Part shown: positions 1-7,170 of the stretch, piece by piece
Numbering within the stretch: position 1 is the stretch's first letter
Layout: each line of letters opens with the position of its first letter
Translations under genes and position numbers: made by a program
From: Duodenibacillus intestinigallinarum
Lineage (GTDB): Bacteria > Pseudomonadota > Gammaproteobacteria > Burkholderiales > Burkholderiaceae_F
Assembly: GCA_019117105.1 (NCBI GenBank)
Contig: DXAH01000015.1
Location: forward strand, 1 to 7,811
DNA: 7,811 nt
Direction of reading: 5' to 3'
The notes under the pieces: generated by a model
Database searches by the model: none
What the model was told of the DNA's origin: nothing
What the model saw: only the letters and a program-made list of their open reading frames with translations

Positions 1-13
1 TAGACGCAAAAAC

Positions 14-41
14 CAACATGTGACCGCTCAGTCACATGTTG
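14..41. repeat. Perfect 11-bp inverted repeat (hairpin)
   Basis: The arms CAACATGTGAC (14-24) and GTCACATGTTG (31-41) are perfectly complementary around a 6-nt loop, CGCTCA. Read on the minus strand the stem is followed after two G by five T (complement of 8-12), so it could be a weak intrinsic terminator for leftward transcription coming from dinB, whose stop lies about 200 bp away. On the plus strand there is no T run. The symmetric ACATGT-containing arms could equally be a regulator's operator. The repeat is seen directly; the role is inferred. Confidence 0.5.
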
Positions 42-246
42 ACAAATGTGCATTCGCTGCAGCCGTATGCGCGGAGGTAATCAGAGGCATTTTGTGTCAA
101 CCAAATCAGGACATAGCCAAAAGCCGTCAACCAATTTCAGGCAAGGTCAAACAGCGCAAAACTGAAAATTTCTTCAGTGCGTTGAAGATTTTTTCTATTT
201 GTCCACGTTAGTGCGACACTTCCGGCACTCTCGACCAAGGAAACGA

Positions 247-1338
247 TCAGAAAAGCACGCCCTGGCGTTCGTTTTGCTCTTCAACAGGAGAACTCACCGA
301 TAGCCCCAGCAATCGAACACCACGCGACGGAATATCAACGTCCGCGAGCAAAGCCGTTGCAGCCCGAACAATCGAGTCTTTGTCCACCAACGGGGCATCG
401 GCCGTCAGACTTCTCGTCACGGTGCGGAAATCAAAAAACCGCACCTTTAGCGTCAATGTTGTGCCGACAAACCGACTGCGGTTGAGCCGCTTGAGCAGAT
501 CGTCAGCAAGAACTCCTATTTCTTCCAGAACGAAAGCCCGATCCGGGATGTCCACTTCGTATGTCACCTCGCAACCCACGCTCTTGCGGACGCGCTCCGA
601 CTGCACCGGACGATCGTCAATGCCGCGCGCAAACTTGTAGTACGTTACGCCCGCTTGCCCGAAATGCGACACGAGTTCGGCCAGGGGCATTTTCAAAAGA
701 TCCGCTCCGGTCTTGACTCCCATCTTGAGAAATTTTTCCTCCGTCACGGGACCCACGCCCCAAAACGCCTTGATGGGGAGCTGTTCAATGAAGTGCTGAG
801 CCCGCGAAGGATGAATCGTGCACAGCCCATCGGGCTTACGCCAGTCAGAGGCAACCTTTGCCAAGAATTTGTTGTAGGAAACGCCGGCGCTTGCGACCAG
901 GTGCAACTCGTTGCGAATATCCGCCTTGATCCGCTTGGCCACATCTACGCCAAGAACGATGCCCATCTTGTTATTTGTGACATCGAGATACGCTTCGTCG
1001 ATCGAAATCGGCTCAACCAAATCCGTGTACCGGTGAAAAATCTCGCGGATCTGCATGCCGACTTCTTTGTAGTGACTCATCCGACCTTCGATAAAGACCA
1101 ATTGCGGACAAAGCATTTTGGCTCGCGAGCTCGGCATGGCACTGTGCACGCCGAATTTTCTGGCTTCGTAACTTGCCGTCGCCACTACGCCCCGCGAATC
1201 GGCGTGCCCCACCGCCACGGGTTTGCCGCGCAACTCCGGATGATCACGCTGCTCCACGGACGCGTAAAACGCATCCATATCAACATGGATGATCTTGCGG
1301 TTGGTGACGTTGACAAAGGTAGGTTCGGAAGTGCTCAT
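247..1338 (-). CDS. dinB: DNA polymerase IV (DinB, Y-family translesion polymerase)
   Basis: Template-directed, error-prone polymerase that extends past damaged bases and has no proofreading domain; it works at stalled forks together with the sliding clamp. The 363-residue reading has the palm motif HVDMDAFYASVE (about 18-29) with acidic residues D20 and D22, and SIDEAYLDV (112-120) with D114/E115, matching D8, D10, D103 and E104 of E. coli DinB. Y25 stands at the steric-gate position (F13 in E. coli). The thumb and little finger follow, including RKSVG (251-255) and RGVRLLGL (339-346). The last five residues, QGVLF, fit the beta-clamp-binding pentapeptide. The frame is open upstream to an ATG at 1461, but those extra 41 residues have no family counterpart, so the ATG at 1338 is preferred even though its Shine-Dalgarno (GAG about 13 nt upstream) is weak. 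No LexA box was found by eye. It is divergent from the helicase gene. Confidence 0.95.
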   Translation of the reverse strand: MSTSEPTFVNVTNRKIIHVDMDAFYASVEQRDHPELRGKPVAVGHADSRGVVATASYEARKFGVHSAMPSSRAKMLCPQLVFIEGRMSHYKEVGMQIREIFHRYTDLVEPISIDEAYLDVTNNKMGIVLGVDVAKRIKADIRNELHLVASAGVSYNKFLAKVASDWRKPDGLCTIHPSRAQHFIEQLPIKAFWGVGPVTEEKFLKMGVKTGADLLKMPLAELVSHFGQAGVTYYKFARGIDDRPVQSERVRKSVGCEVTYEVDIPDRAFVLEEIGVLADDLLKRLNRSRFVGTTLTLKVRFFDFRTVTRSLTADAPLVDKDSIVRAATALLADVDIPSRGVRLLGLSVSSPVEEQNERQGVLF

Positions 1339-1679
1339 GGCGAAAAGGATACTCACATTTCCGCTCAACTTGCCGCATCCCGTTTTTATGACGTAAAGAA
1401 ATTTGTCCGTTTGACGCACAAAGACTCGTCTTCCCGTTAAAATCTGCGCCTTTTCCTGCATTGTTCAAATGCTGGTTTTGCTGTGCTCCGAAGCCTTGAG
1501 CTTGAAACTGCCTCTGTGAGTATTGCGGCTATTGGGCGCCCGACCTATCCGGCGCTGAAGGCTTGAGCCGCGCGTGATCCAATTTTCAGCCCGACTTTGT
1601 TTTAGATGGCGAGCTAAGTACGCACTTTTGTTGTACCCATAGACGACAAATTCGGTCTCTACCAAAAATAAGTAAAACC
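1339..1679. other. Divergent intergenic region between dinB and rhlE
   Basis: This 341-bp stretch must hold the promoters of dinB (leftward) and the helicase (rightward). I found no tRNA-like fold, no LexA-type box and no convincing -35/-10 pair for either gene. It contains a near-identical 12-bp direct repeat, GAAGCCTTGAGC (1490-1501) and GAAGGCTTGAGC (1557-1568), one mismatch apart. Between and around the copies lie the 8-bp palindrome GGGCGCCC (1534-1541) and the inverted pair GCGGCT (1525-1530)/AGCCGC (1566-1571). These may belong to a structured leader or a binding site, but nothing shows which. Confidence 0.5.
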
Positions 1680-3518
1680 GTGACCAATCTTTTTTCCGAA
1701 CTCGGTCTGCCCAAGGCCGTCGTTGATGCTGTAACCGATCTCGGCTACATCACCCCCACCCCGGTTCAGCAACAAGCCATTCCCGCCCTTTTATCCGGCC
1801 GCGATGTCCTGGCGGCCGCACAGACCGGCACCGGCAAAACGGCTGCCTTTGCACTGCCTGTCATCTCGAAGATGCTCGCCGCACCTAAAGCACGAGCTGC
1901 AAAAAAAGTGCGTGCGCTTGTTCTCGCGCCGACGCGAGAACTGGCCGCACAAATAGATGAAAACATTCGAGCATATTGCGCTCAAACCGAGCTCAACACC
2001 GTTTTGATTTTCGGCGGCGTCAACATTCGTCCGCAAACGGAAGCGCTGCTCAAAGGTTGCGACTTTCTCATCGCCACCCCCGGCCGCCTGCTCGATCATG
2101 CCGGCCAACTCAATGTTGACCTTTCCGAAGTGGAATTTCTTATTCTCGACGAAGCCGACCGCATGCTCGACATGGGCTTCATCCACGATATTCGCCGTAT
2201 CGTCAAGCTGCTTTCCGCCAAGCGTCAGACTCTGATGTTCTCGGCAACGTTCAGCGCTGAAATTCGTGAGCTCGCCGACTCCTACCTCAACAATCCCGTC
2301 TCGGTCGAAATTGCCAAGAACAAGGAAAGCACGCTGATTTCTCAGGAAGCCTGGAGCATCGCCAAGAAACGCAAACGCGAGTTGTTGCGCGACCTGATCG
2401 TGGACAATCAGTGGGATCAGGTACTTGTCTTTACCCGCATGAAACACACGGCCAATCGTCTGGCTTCCCAGCTTGAAAAAGACGGCATCGTCGCTGCCGC
2501 CATTCACGGCAACAAGAGTCAATCGGCACGCACCAAAGCGCTTGCCGGCTTCAAAGACAAGTCCATTCGTGTGCTGGTGGCAACCGACATTGCTGCTCGT
2601 GGCCTTGACATTGAAGGGCTCCCGCACGTCATCAACTACGAATTGCCCAATGTCGCCGAAGACTATGTGCACCGTATCGGCCGCACGGGGCGCGCGGGCG
2701 TTCCCGGGCACGCCGTGAGTCTCGTGAGCGACGATGAAAAGGATCTGCTGTCGGCCATTGAAAAGCTCTTGAAAAAGCGCATTGATCTCAAAAAGGCCGA
2801 AGGTTACGAAGGCGAACCGCCCGCAGACATCGTCGCCGACGAAAAGGAACGCGATGCCGCACGCAAGCGCGAACTTGAAAAATTGCGAGACTCCCGCCGC
2901 AAGCAGCGCAAAGAAAAACCCGCCAAAACCGAAGTTGCCAAGGAAGTGCACGAAGCCGTCAAGCTCGAAGCACAGGCCGCCGGACTATCTGACAATCCCG
3001 ACGAACGCTTCGAAAAGAAAATTCGCCGCAAACCGCGGCAAAAGGCGACTGAAGTGCAGCAACCGCAAGTCACCAAGAGTCGTCGTACGCGTCGCGAACC
3101 GAATCCTGACGTCCGTGGAAACAACGGTCAGACCGCACAGAATACCCAACGCACCAACGAGCGCAACGTCGTCAGTAAGGCTCGTCCCGCACGTCGGGGC
3201 ACTCCGGGCAATGATCGTCGTTCTTCGCGCGCCTCGTGGGAGCCGGCCGATCCCTTTGCTCCGGAAAATCAGGCAATTTTCCTGCCCCAAACGATGCCCG
3301 GCAACTTCCGTTCACACCAGCGCAACAAAACTCTTCGCACGGACAACCGTCGTGATCCTGAAAACAACCGATTCGGTCAGGAACGCCGTCACGGCAATGC
3401 CTCGAATATCAAGTCAACAGTGCAGCGCGCGCCGAAAACGGCCTATTCGGACTCGCGATTTGAGTCGGTGAGTTCAAATTTGCCGCCCGGCATGATTCTG
3501 CGCATGCGCCGCCGCTAA
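1680..3518 (+). CDS. rhlE: RhlE-like DEAD-box ATP-dependent RNA helicase
   Basis: ATP-driven RNA unwinding enzyme of the cytoplasm; family members remodel rRNA and structured mRNA. All helicase motifs are visible in the 612-residue product: Q motif PTPVQQQAIP (26-35), motif I AQTGTGKT (47-54), Ia APTRELAAQI (83-92), Ib TPGRLLD (133-139), II DEAD (157-160), III SAT (188-190), IV VLVFTR (248-253), V ATDIAARGLDI (301-311), VI HRIGRTGR (331-338). The order and opening (LFSELGLPKAV...) resemble RhlE. After about residue 370 comes a roughly 240-residue tail rich in Lys, Arg, Asn and Gln and ending in MRRR, probably a disordered RNA-binding extension; E. coli RhlE is about 454 residues. The start is GTG at 1680, since no in-frame ATG lies just upstream and the homologous N-terminus begins here; no good Shine-Dalgarno is seen. 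A lipoprotein gene follows 10 bp later, probably cotranscribed. Confidence 0.93.
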   Translation: MTNLFSELGLPKAVVDAVTDLGYITPTPVQQQAIPALLSGRDVLAAAQTGTGKTAAFALPVISKMLAAPKARAAKKVRALVLAPTRELAAQIDENIRAYCAQTELNTVLIFGGVNIRPQTEALLKGCDFLIATPGRLLDHAGQLNVDLSEVEFLILDEADRMLDMGFIHDIRRIVKLLSAKRQTLMFSATFSAEIRELADSYLNNPVSVEIAKNKESTLISQEAWSIAKKRKRELLRDLIVDNQWDQVLVFTRMKHTANRLASQLEKDGIVAAAIHGNKSQSARTKALAGFKDKSIRVLVATDIAARGLDIEGLPHVINYELPNVAEDYVHRIGRTGRAGVPGHAVSLVSDDEKDLLSAIEKLLKKRIDLKKAEGYEGEPPADIVADEKERDAARKRELEKLRDSRRKQRKEKPAKTEVAKEVHEAVKLEAQAAGLSDNPDERFEKKIRRKPRQKATEVQQPQVTKSRRTRREPNPDVRGNNGQTAQNTQRTNERNVVSKARPARRGTPGNDRRSSRASWEPADPFAPENQAIFLPQTMPGNFRSHQRNKTLRTDNRRDPENNRFGQERRHGNASNIKSTVQRAPKTAYSDSRFESVSSNLPPGMILRMRRR

Positions 3519-3528
3519 AATCAGCACT

Positions 3529-3915
3529 ATGATCGCTTGCCAATCTACTTTTTCATTTCGCTTCGGCACCGCGGCTCTTGCCGCGGTCGCCGCGCTTATT
3601 GCGGGCTGCGCCGGGCAGTCCGGTATCGAAGGCCAAGCCATCGATACCGAGTCTCGCCCTGAGACCAAAAACCTGTCGGTACTCATGGAAGCGGACGACC
3701 GCAAACAACTCACCTGCACCTCGATGCAACCTCTGTCAGCGCAACGCGCGCTCAATGAAATCGTGTTTTCCTGCCCTGAGTTCGATGTGCAGGCGACTTT
3801 AATCGAGATGCGCGATGCAGGCTGGCGTCTGGTGAGCGTTGATGTGGGCAGCGAAACCTCTCACGACGGCGTTGTGGAAATGCCGCTCACGATCCAGATC
3901 ATTAAGCTTTTCTGA
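3529..3915 (+). CDS. Small hypothetical lipoprotein
   Basis: A 128-residue protein of unknown function. It has a lipoprotein signal peptide: a short N-region with Arg11, a hydrophobic stretch (14-25, ALAAVAALIAG) and the lipobox IAGC with lipidated Cys27. The mature part is about 102 residues, with two cysteines (C63 and C82) that could form a disulfide in the periplasm. The C-terminal half reads like a small alpha/beta domain: MRDAGWRLVSVDVG (94-107), then a strand MPLTIQIIKLF (118-128). The AGWRLVSV phrase resembles a pattern seen in small DUF4177-like proteins, but this is only a resemblance. It starts 10 bp after the helicase stop with no recognisable Shine-Dalgarno, so it is probably expressed on the same transcript; an intrinsic terminator follows. 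A functional link to the helicase is not implied by the sequence. Confidence 0.8.
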   Translation: MIACQSTFSFRFGTAALAAVAALIAGCAGQSGIEGQAIDTESRPETKNLSVLMEADDRKQLTCTSMQPLSAQRALNEIVFSCPEFDVQATLIEMRDAGWRLVSVDVGSETSHDGVVEMPLTIQIIKLF

Positions 3916-3941
3916 CGCAGCAACCCACTACAACGATGCGC

Positions 3942-3967
3942 CGCCGATCCGTTTCGACGGCGTTTTT
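3942..3967 (+). terminator. Intrinsic terminator after the rhlE-lipoprotein unit
   Basis: CGCCG (3942-3946) pairs with CGGCG (3958-3962). Two further pairs (T3948-A3957, C3949-G3956) follow inside after a one-base bulge, and five T come directly after the stem (3963-3967). It lies 27 nt past the lipoprotein stop and has the GC-rich stem and T run of a rho-independent terminator. Confidence 0.75.
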
Positions 3968-4001
3968 CATTTCTTCGGCCGCTTTTCCGCGTTCAACTTC
4001 C

Positions 4002-4007
4002 TAGAAT
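4002..4007 (+). promoter_or_regulatory. Possible -10 element upstream of the aminopeptidase gene
   Basis: TAGAAT matches the TATAAT consensus at five of six positions and sits between the two terminator-like hairpins. No good -35 is found at 16-18 bp spacing. If used, transcription would begin near 4014, so the 4017-4036 hairpin would form at the extreme 5' end of the message. Tentative. Confidence 0.3.
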
Positions 4008-4016
4008 GGATGTGCC

Positions 4017-4036
4017 AAGACCACAAGGTCTTTTTT
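4017..4036 (+). terminator. Perfect terminator-like hairpin abutting the next gene's RBS
   Basis: AAGACC (4017-4022) and GGTCTT (4027-4032) form a perfect 6-bp stem with the loop ACAA. The run of T from 4031 to 4036 ends immediately before GGAG (4037-4040), the Shine-Dalgarno of the aminopeptidase gene. It may be a second terminator for the upstream unit, an attenuator in the leader, or a 5' stabilising stem. Which one depends on where transcription starts, which the sequence alone does not settle. Confidence 0.6.
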
Positions 4037-4052
4037 GGAGAACCGATCTCTT

Positions 4053-5864
4053 ATGTCTACCTCTGTTACCGAACGCTTGCAAGCGCTGCGCGACGAAATT
4101 CAATTCCTTGGGCTAAACGCCTGGCTCGTTACATCCGCTGATCCCCATCTGAGCGAACACCTGCCCGAACACTGGATGTTTCTGCGTTATCTTTCGGGCT
4201 TTACGGGATCATACGGCTGCATGGTCATAACGGCCGATCGAGCCCTTCTTTGGACCGACAGTCGCTATTGGGAGCAAGCTGCACGACAACTTGAAGACTC
4301 CGGAATCGAGCTCATGCGTTTCGGTGCGGAAGGCGTCCCCAACGCTCGTCAATGGCTCTGTGAGAACCTTCCGGAAAATGCACAGGTCGGCTGCGATCCG
4401 CTTACCATTTCCGAAAACGACTTCCGTCGCTTTGAAATCGCTTTTGCCGAACGCAGAATGATTTTGACGGGCTACATTTCCGTGACCGATCACGTATGGA
4501 AAGACCGTCCCCATCCGGACTCCGCTCCTATCTCGGTCTTTACGAACGCTCAGGAGTCTGTCGCCCGTAAGCTCGAAAAGGTTCGCAAAGCCGTGCATGC
4601 GGCAGGCGCCGACTCGCTTTTACTCGGCACGCTTGAAGACGTTGCCTGGCTCACCAATCTGCGCGGCAGCGACATCGCCTGCACTCCTGTTTTCACGGCT
4701 TATCTCCTCGTCACGGACGACGATGTCACGCTTTACGTAGATCCGAAGAAAATCCAAACGAACGACGTGAAGAAACATCTCAAGGCGAGCGGCATTTCCG
4801 TTATCGCCTACTCCGACCGTCGCGCACACATCGCACAGCACCTCAACGGGCACAGCGTGCTTCTTGACGCCGACGCCGTCAACCACGCCGTCTACGCCCT
4901 TTTGGAGCAAGAAAGTTCCGCTTATGTCGTAGCCGGAGAGCGTCCTACGGCACTGTTAAAAAGCCGCAAAAACAAAGCTGAGCTTGAGCTTTTAAAGGAA
5001 ACAATGCGACAAGACGGAGCCGCTTTATGCGAGTTTTTCGCCCGACTCGATGAAATGCTCTGGGATGGCGAAACGCCCACAGAGCAGGAACTTGCCGAGA
5101 TGCTGCACGCGGAACGCGCCAAGCGCAAAGGCTTTGTCTGTGACAGCTTCCCCGCTATCGTCGCGTTCGGCGCCAATGCGGCTCTACCGCACTACAACCC
5201 GCTCACGGGCAACAATGCCAACCTGCAGTCGGACGCCGACACTCTGCTTTTGATCGACTCGGGCGGCCAATACGAAGGCGGCACCACCGACATCACCCGT
5301 ACGATTCTGATCGGTCGCGCCACGGACGCCATGAAGTCAGATTTCACAGCCGTTCTGAGAGGACACATTGCTCTTGCCACCACCGTTTTTCCGAAGGGCG
5401 TGTTCGGCAGTCAGCTCGATACGCTCGTGCGCGCTCCCCTGTGGGAGATCGGAGCCGATTTCGGGCACGGTACAGGTCACGGCGTGGGTTTTTTCCTTTC
5501 TGTACATGAAGGCCCCGTGAGCATTTCCCCCCGAGCTCCTGTCAAAGAAAACTCCCGCGTCGTCCCGGGACTTGTGCTTTCCAACGAACCCGGACTTTAT
5601 CGTGCGGGGCAATACGGTATCCGCACGGAAAACCTGGTGACCCCCGTGGTTGACGAAACCATGCTTTCAGCCATGCAACCGATGCTACGCATGCAAACGC
5701 TTTCTCTGGCACCGATCGAGACGCGGCTCATCAAAACCGCCATGATGACACCGGTGGAAATCAACTGGGTCAACGACTATCACAATCGAGTACGCGAAGA
5801 ACTCATGCCTCTTTTGAGCCCTCGCGCTCGCAAGTGGCTTGAGCGAGCTACTGAAATTATCTAA
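4053..5864 (+). CDS. Xaa-Pro aminopeptidase, three-domain M24B type
   Basis: Metallo-exopeptidase that removes an N-terminal residue when proline is second; probably cytoplasmic, as no signal peptide is seen. The 603-residue length fits the three-domain XPNPEP1-like type, not the roughly 440-residue E. coli PepP. Two creatinase-like N-terminal domains (about 1-155 and 160-310; for example LRYLSGFTGSYG at 44-55) precede a pita-bread catalytic domain. Metal ligands are visible: D402 in LLLIDSGG, D413 in TTDITRT, H476 in GHGTGHG, E512 in SNEPGLY and E526 in RTENLV; H380 and H485 (VHEGP) match the conserved catalytic histidines. Spacings between D402, D413, H476 and H485 equal those of the human enzyme as I remember it. 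The start chosen is ATG 4053 with GGAG 12 nt upstream; a TTG 18 nt earlier overlaps the Shine-Dalgarno and T run and is unlikely. Its leader contains the 4017-4036 hairpin. Confidence 0.93.
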   Translation: MSTSVTERLQALRDEIQFLGLNAWLVTSADPHLSEHLPEHWMFLRYLSGFTGSYGCMVITADRALLWTDSRYWEQAARQLEDSGIELMRFGAEGVPNARQWLCENLPENAQVGCDPLTISENDFRRFEIAFAERRMILTGYISVTDHVWKDRPHPDSAPISVFTNAQESVARKLEKVRKAVHAAGADSLLLGTLEDVAWLTNLRGSDIACTPVFTAYLLVTDDDVTLYVDPKKIQTNDVKKHLKASGISVIAYSDRRAHIAQHLNGHSVLLDADAVNHAVYALLEQESSAYVVAGERPTALLKSRKNKAELELLKETMRQDGAALCEFFARLDEMLWDGETPTEQELAEMLHAERAKRKGFVCDSFPAIVAFGANAALPHYNPLTGNNANLQSDADTLLLIDSGGQYEGGTTDITRTILIGRATDAMKSDFTAVLRGHIALATTVFPKGVFGSQLDTLVRAPLWEIGADFGHGTGHGVGFFLSVHEGPVSISPRAPVKENSRVVPGLVLSNEPGLYRAGQYGIRTENLVTPVVDETMLSAMQPMLRMQTLSLAPIETRLIKTAMMTPVEINWVNDYHNRVREELMPLLSPRARKWLERATEII

Positions 5865-5866
5865 CT

Positions 5867-5910
5867 AACGCCAGAAGACCGCCTGCGTGAGCTGGTGGAT
5901 GAATGGCGTT
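5867..5910 (+). other. Two-tier stem-loop just after the aminopeptidase stop
   Basis: The outer stem AACGCCA (5867-5873)/TGGCGTT (5904-5910) encloses an inner stem CCGCC (5879-5883)/GGTGG (5894-5898, one G-T pair). It begins 3 nt after the stop codon. The sequence after it (GAGATTTGG) has only three T, so it is at best a weak terminator. It could also be a processing or stability structure for the message, or lie at the left edge of the adjacent IS605-family element. Confidence 0.4.
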
Positions 5911-5915
5911 GAGAT

Positions 5916-5944
5916 TTGGTAAAAGTATACAAAAATCATATTCT
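5916..5944 (+). promoter_or_regulatory. Candidate tnpB promoter
   Basis: TTGGTA (5916-5921) and TATTCT (5939-5944) each match four of six sigma-70 consensus positions and are 17 bp apart in an AT-rich stretch. Transcription would start near 5951, leaving a leader of only about 11 nt. There is no strong Shine-Dalgarno before the ATG at 5962 (only TAAG, 5949-5952), which fits low-level expression of a transposon nuclease. Weak, by-eye call. Confidence 0.3.
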
Positions 5945-5961
5945 TTAGTAAGATCTCACGC

Positions 5962-7170
5962 ATGAAAGTCAACTGCGCCTACAAATTCGAACTCATTCTG
6001 AAGCCCGAACAGCGGGCTAAGTGTGCTCAGTTTGTAGGTAATTGCCGATACGTCTATAACAAGGCAGTTGAAATTCAGCTTCGGCAGCTTGAAACCAAAC
6101 AGCCGTTTGTCTCCTACAAGGAACTAGCCTCTCAGCTGGTTGGCTGGAAAAAAGACGATTCCAGTCTTTGGTTGTCTGAATCACCGGCCCAGACTTTGCA
6201 GCAGGCACTCAAGGATCTTGACCGCGGACTGATGCGCTTTAAACAGCACAAAGGCGGCATGGTCCAGTTTAAGGCCCGTGGTGACGGTGACTCGTTTCGT
6301 CTGCCTCAGCTTCTAAAAGGCGACTTTGACGAAGCCAACGCCCGCATCCGCATTCCCAAAATCGGGTTTGTACGGTACCGTAAATCACGCGACATTCAGG
6401 GAAAAGTCAAAAATCTCACAATTTCCATTGAAGCCAGGCGCTGGTACGTGTCCGTCTGTACGGAGATTGAGAATTTTCAGCCACAGGCAACGCGAAACGG
6501 TGAGGTCGGCATTGACCTTGGCATTGTCCGTACCGTCCAGTTAAGTGACAGCACGGTCTATCGGCTGGACGTAAACGAGATAAAAAAGCTCGAAGACAGA
6601 ATCGCGGTTTACCAGAAGCAGCTTGAGAGTAATAAAACCTCAAGGCAGAAACTGGCAAAACTGGGCAAGGCGGCTGACTTTGACAAGAAAGTCCCGAGCC
6701 GTAAGCGCAGGAGACTGAAAGAAAAGATTGCCAACTTGCACCGGCGCATTCGCAATATCCGCAAGGACTTCATGTTCAAGACTGCCAGAGCCATAGCGCA
6801 GAAGTATGGCTGGGTGGCAATTGAGGATCTGCAAGTTCGGAATATGACGAAAAGCGCCCGGGGAACGATTGAGGAGCCGGGAAGCAACGTCAAGGCAAAA
6901 AGCGGCTTGAACCGTTCTTTGCAGCGCGTTGCCCCCGGAGCTTTCCGGCGCATTCTTGAGTGGCAGGTTTTCAAAGCGGGAGGGTATGTGGATGCTGTGG
7001 CACCGCAGTACACAAGTCAAACATGTCCGCACTGCGGGCATATAGCAAGTGAAAACCGGCCTACGCAAGCATTGTTTTGTTGTGTGAAATGCGGCCACAC
7101 GTCCAATGCAGACGTTGTAGCCGCAGGGAATATCCTAAGGAAGAGCAGGGCAGGCTCGGATCGTCTGTGA
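5962..7170 (+). CDS. tnpB: TnpB, RNA-guided RuvC endonuclease of an IS605-family element
   Basis: Transposon-encoded nuclease, related to the ancestor of Cas12, that cuts DNA matching a guide carried by the omega-RNA made from the element's 3' end; in the family this helps the element persist. At 402 residues it is close to ISDra2 TnpB (408). The N-terminus (AYKFELILKPEQ, FVGNCRYVYNKAVE) is the typical wedge/helix-turn-helix opening. RuvC-I is GIDLGI with D185; RuvC-II is IEDLQVRNM with E288; RuvC-III is SNADVVAAGNIL with D384. The zinc ribbon has C355/C358 (CPHC) and C374/C377 (CVKC). An Arg/Lys-rich helical segment (about 205-270) lies between RuvC-I and RuvC-II. No frameshift or lost catalytic residue is seen, so it looks active and not like a nuclease-dead repressor derivative. 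ATG 5962 gives the standard N-terminus. No tnpA partner is adjacent; the omega-RNA follows at once. Confidence 0.95.
   Translation: MKVNCAYKFELILKPEQRAKCAQFVGNCRYVYNKAVEIQLRQLETKQPFVSYKELASQLVGWKKDDSSLWLSESPAQTLQQALKDLDRGLMRFKQHKGGMVQFKARGDGDSFRLPQLLKGDFDEANARIRIPKIGFVRYRKSRDIQGKVKNLTISIEARRWYVSVCTEIENFQPQATRNGEVGIDLGIVRTVQLSDSTVYRLDVNEIKKLEDRIAVYQKQLESNKTSRQKLAKLGKAADFDKKVPSRKRRRLKEKIANLHRRIRNIRKDFMFKTARAIAQKYGWVAIEDLQVRNMTKSARGTIEEPGSNVKAKSGLNRSLQRVAPGAFRRILEWQVFKAGGYVDAVAPQYTSQTCPHCGHIASENRPTQALFCCVKCGHTSNADVVAAGNILRKSRAGSDRL

Noticed and set aside
39..44. Perfect TTGACA -35 hexamer
   Set aside because: No acceptable -10 at 16-18 bp; the nearest candidate (TATGCG at 66) is 21 bp away and a poor match, so no promoter is called.
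161..178. ACTGAA/TTCAGT hairpin followed some way later by a T run
   Set aside because: The stem is only 6 bp and AT-rich, and the T run (189-194) is about 10 nt too far for an intrinsic terminator.
20..211. 63-codon plus-strand open frame at the left edge
   Set aside because: It begins inside the 11-bp inverted repeat, has no ribosome binding site, and its product shows no recognisable pattern.
655..1440. 261-codon frame opposite dinB
   Set aside because: It lies antisense to clear DinB coding sequence; its product has no family features and reflects the codon pattern of the other strand.
1339..1461. Longer DinB start at ATG 1461 (41 extra residues)
   Set aside because: The added segment has no counterpart in DinB proteins, while the reading from 1338 has the normal N-terminus leading into RKIIHVDMD.
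1791..2951. 386-codon frame opposite the helicase gene
   Set aside because: Long but fully antisense to the conserved helicase motifs; the openness follows from codon bias in a GC-leaning gene.
4035..4052. TTG start 18 nt upstream for the aminopeptidase
   Set aside because: The TTG overlaps the hairpin's T run and the GGAG motif, which is better used as the Shine-Dalgarno for ATG 4053.
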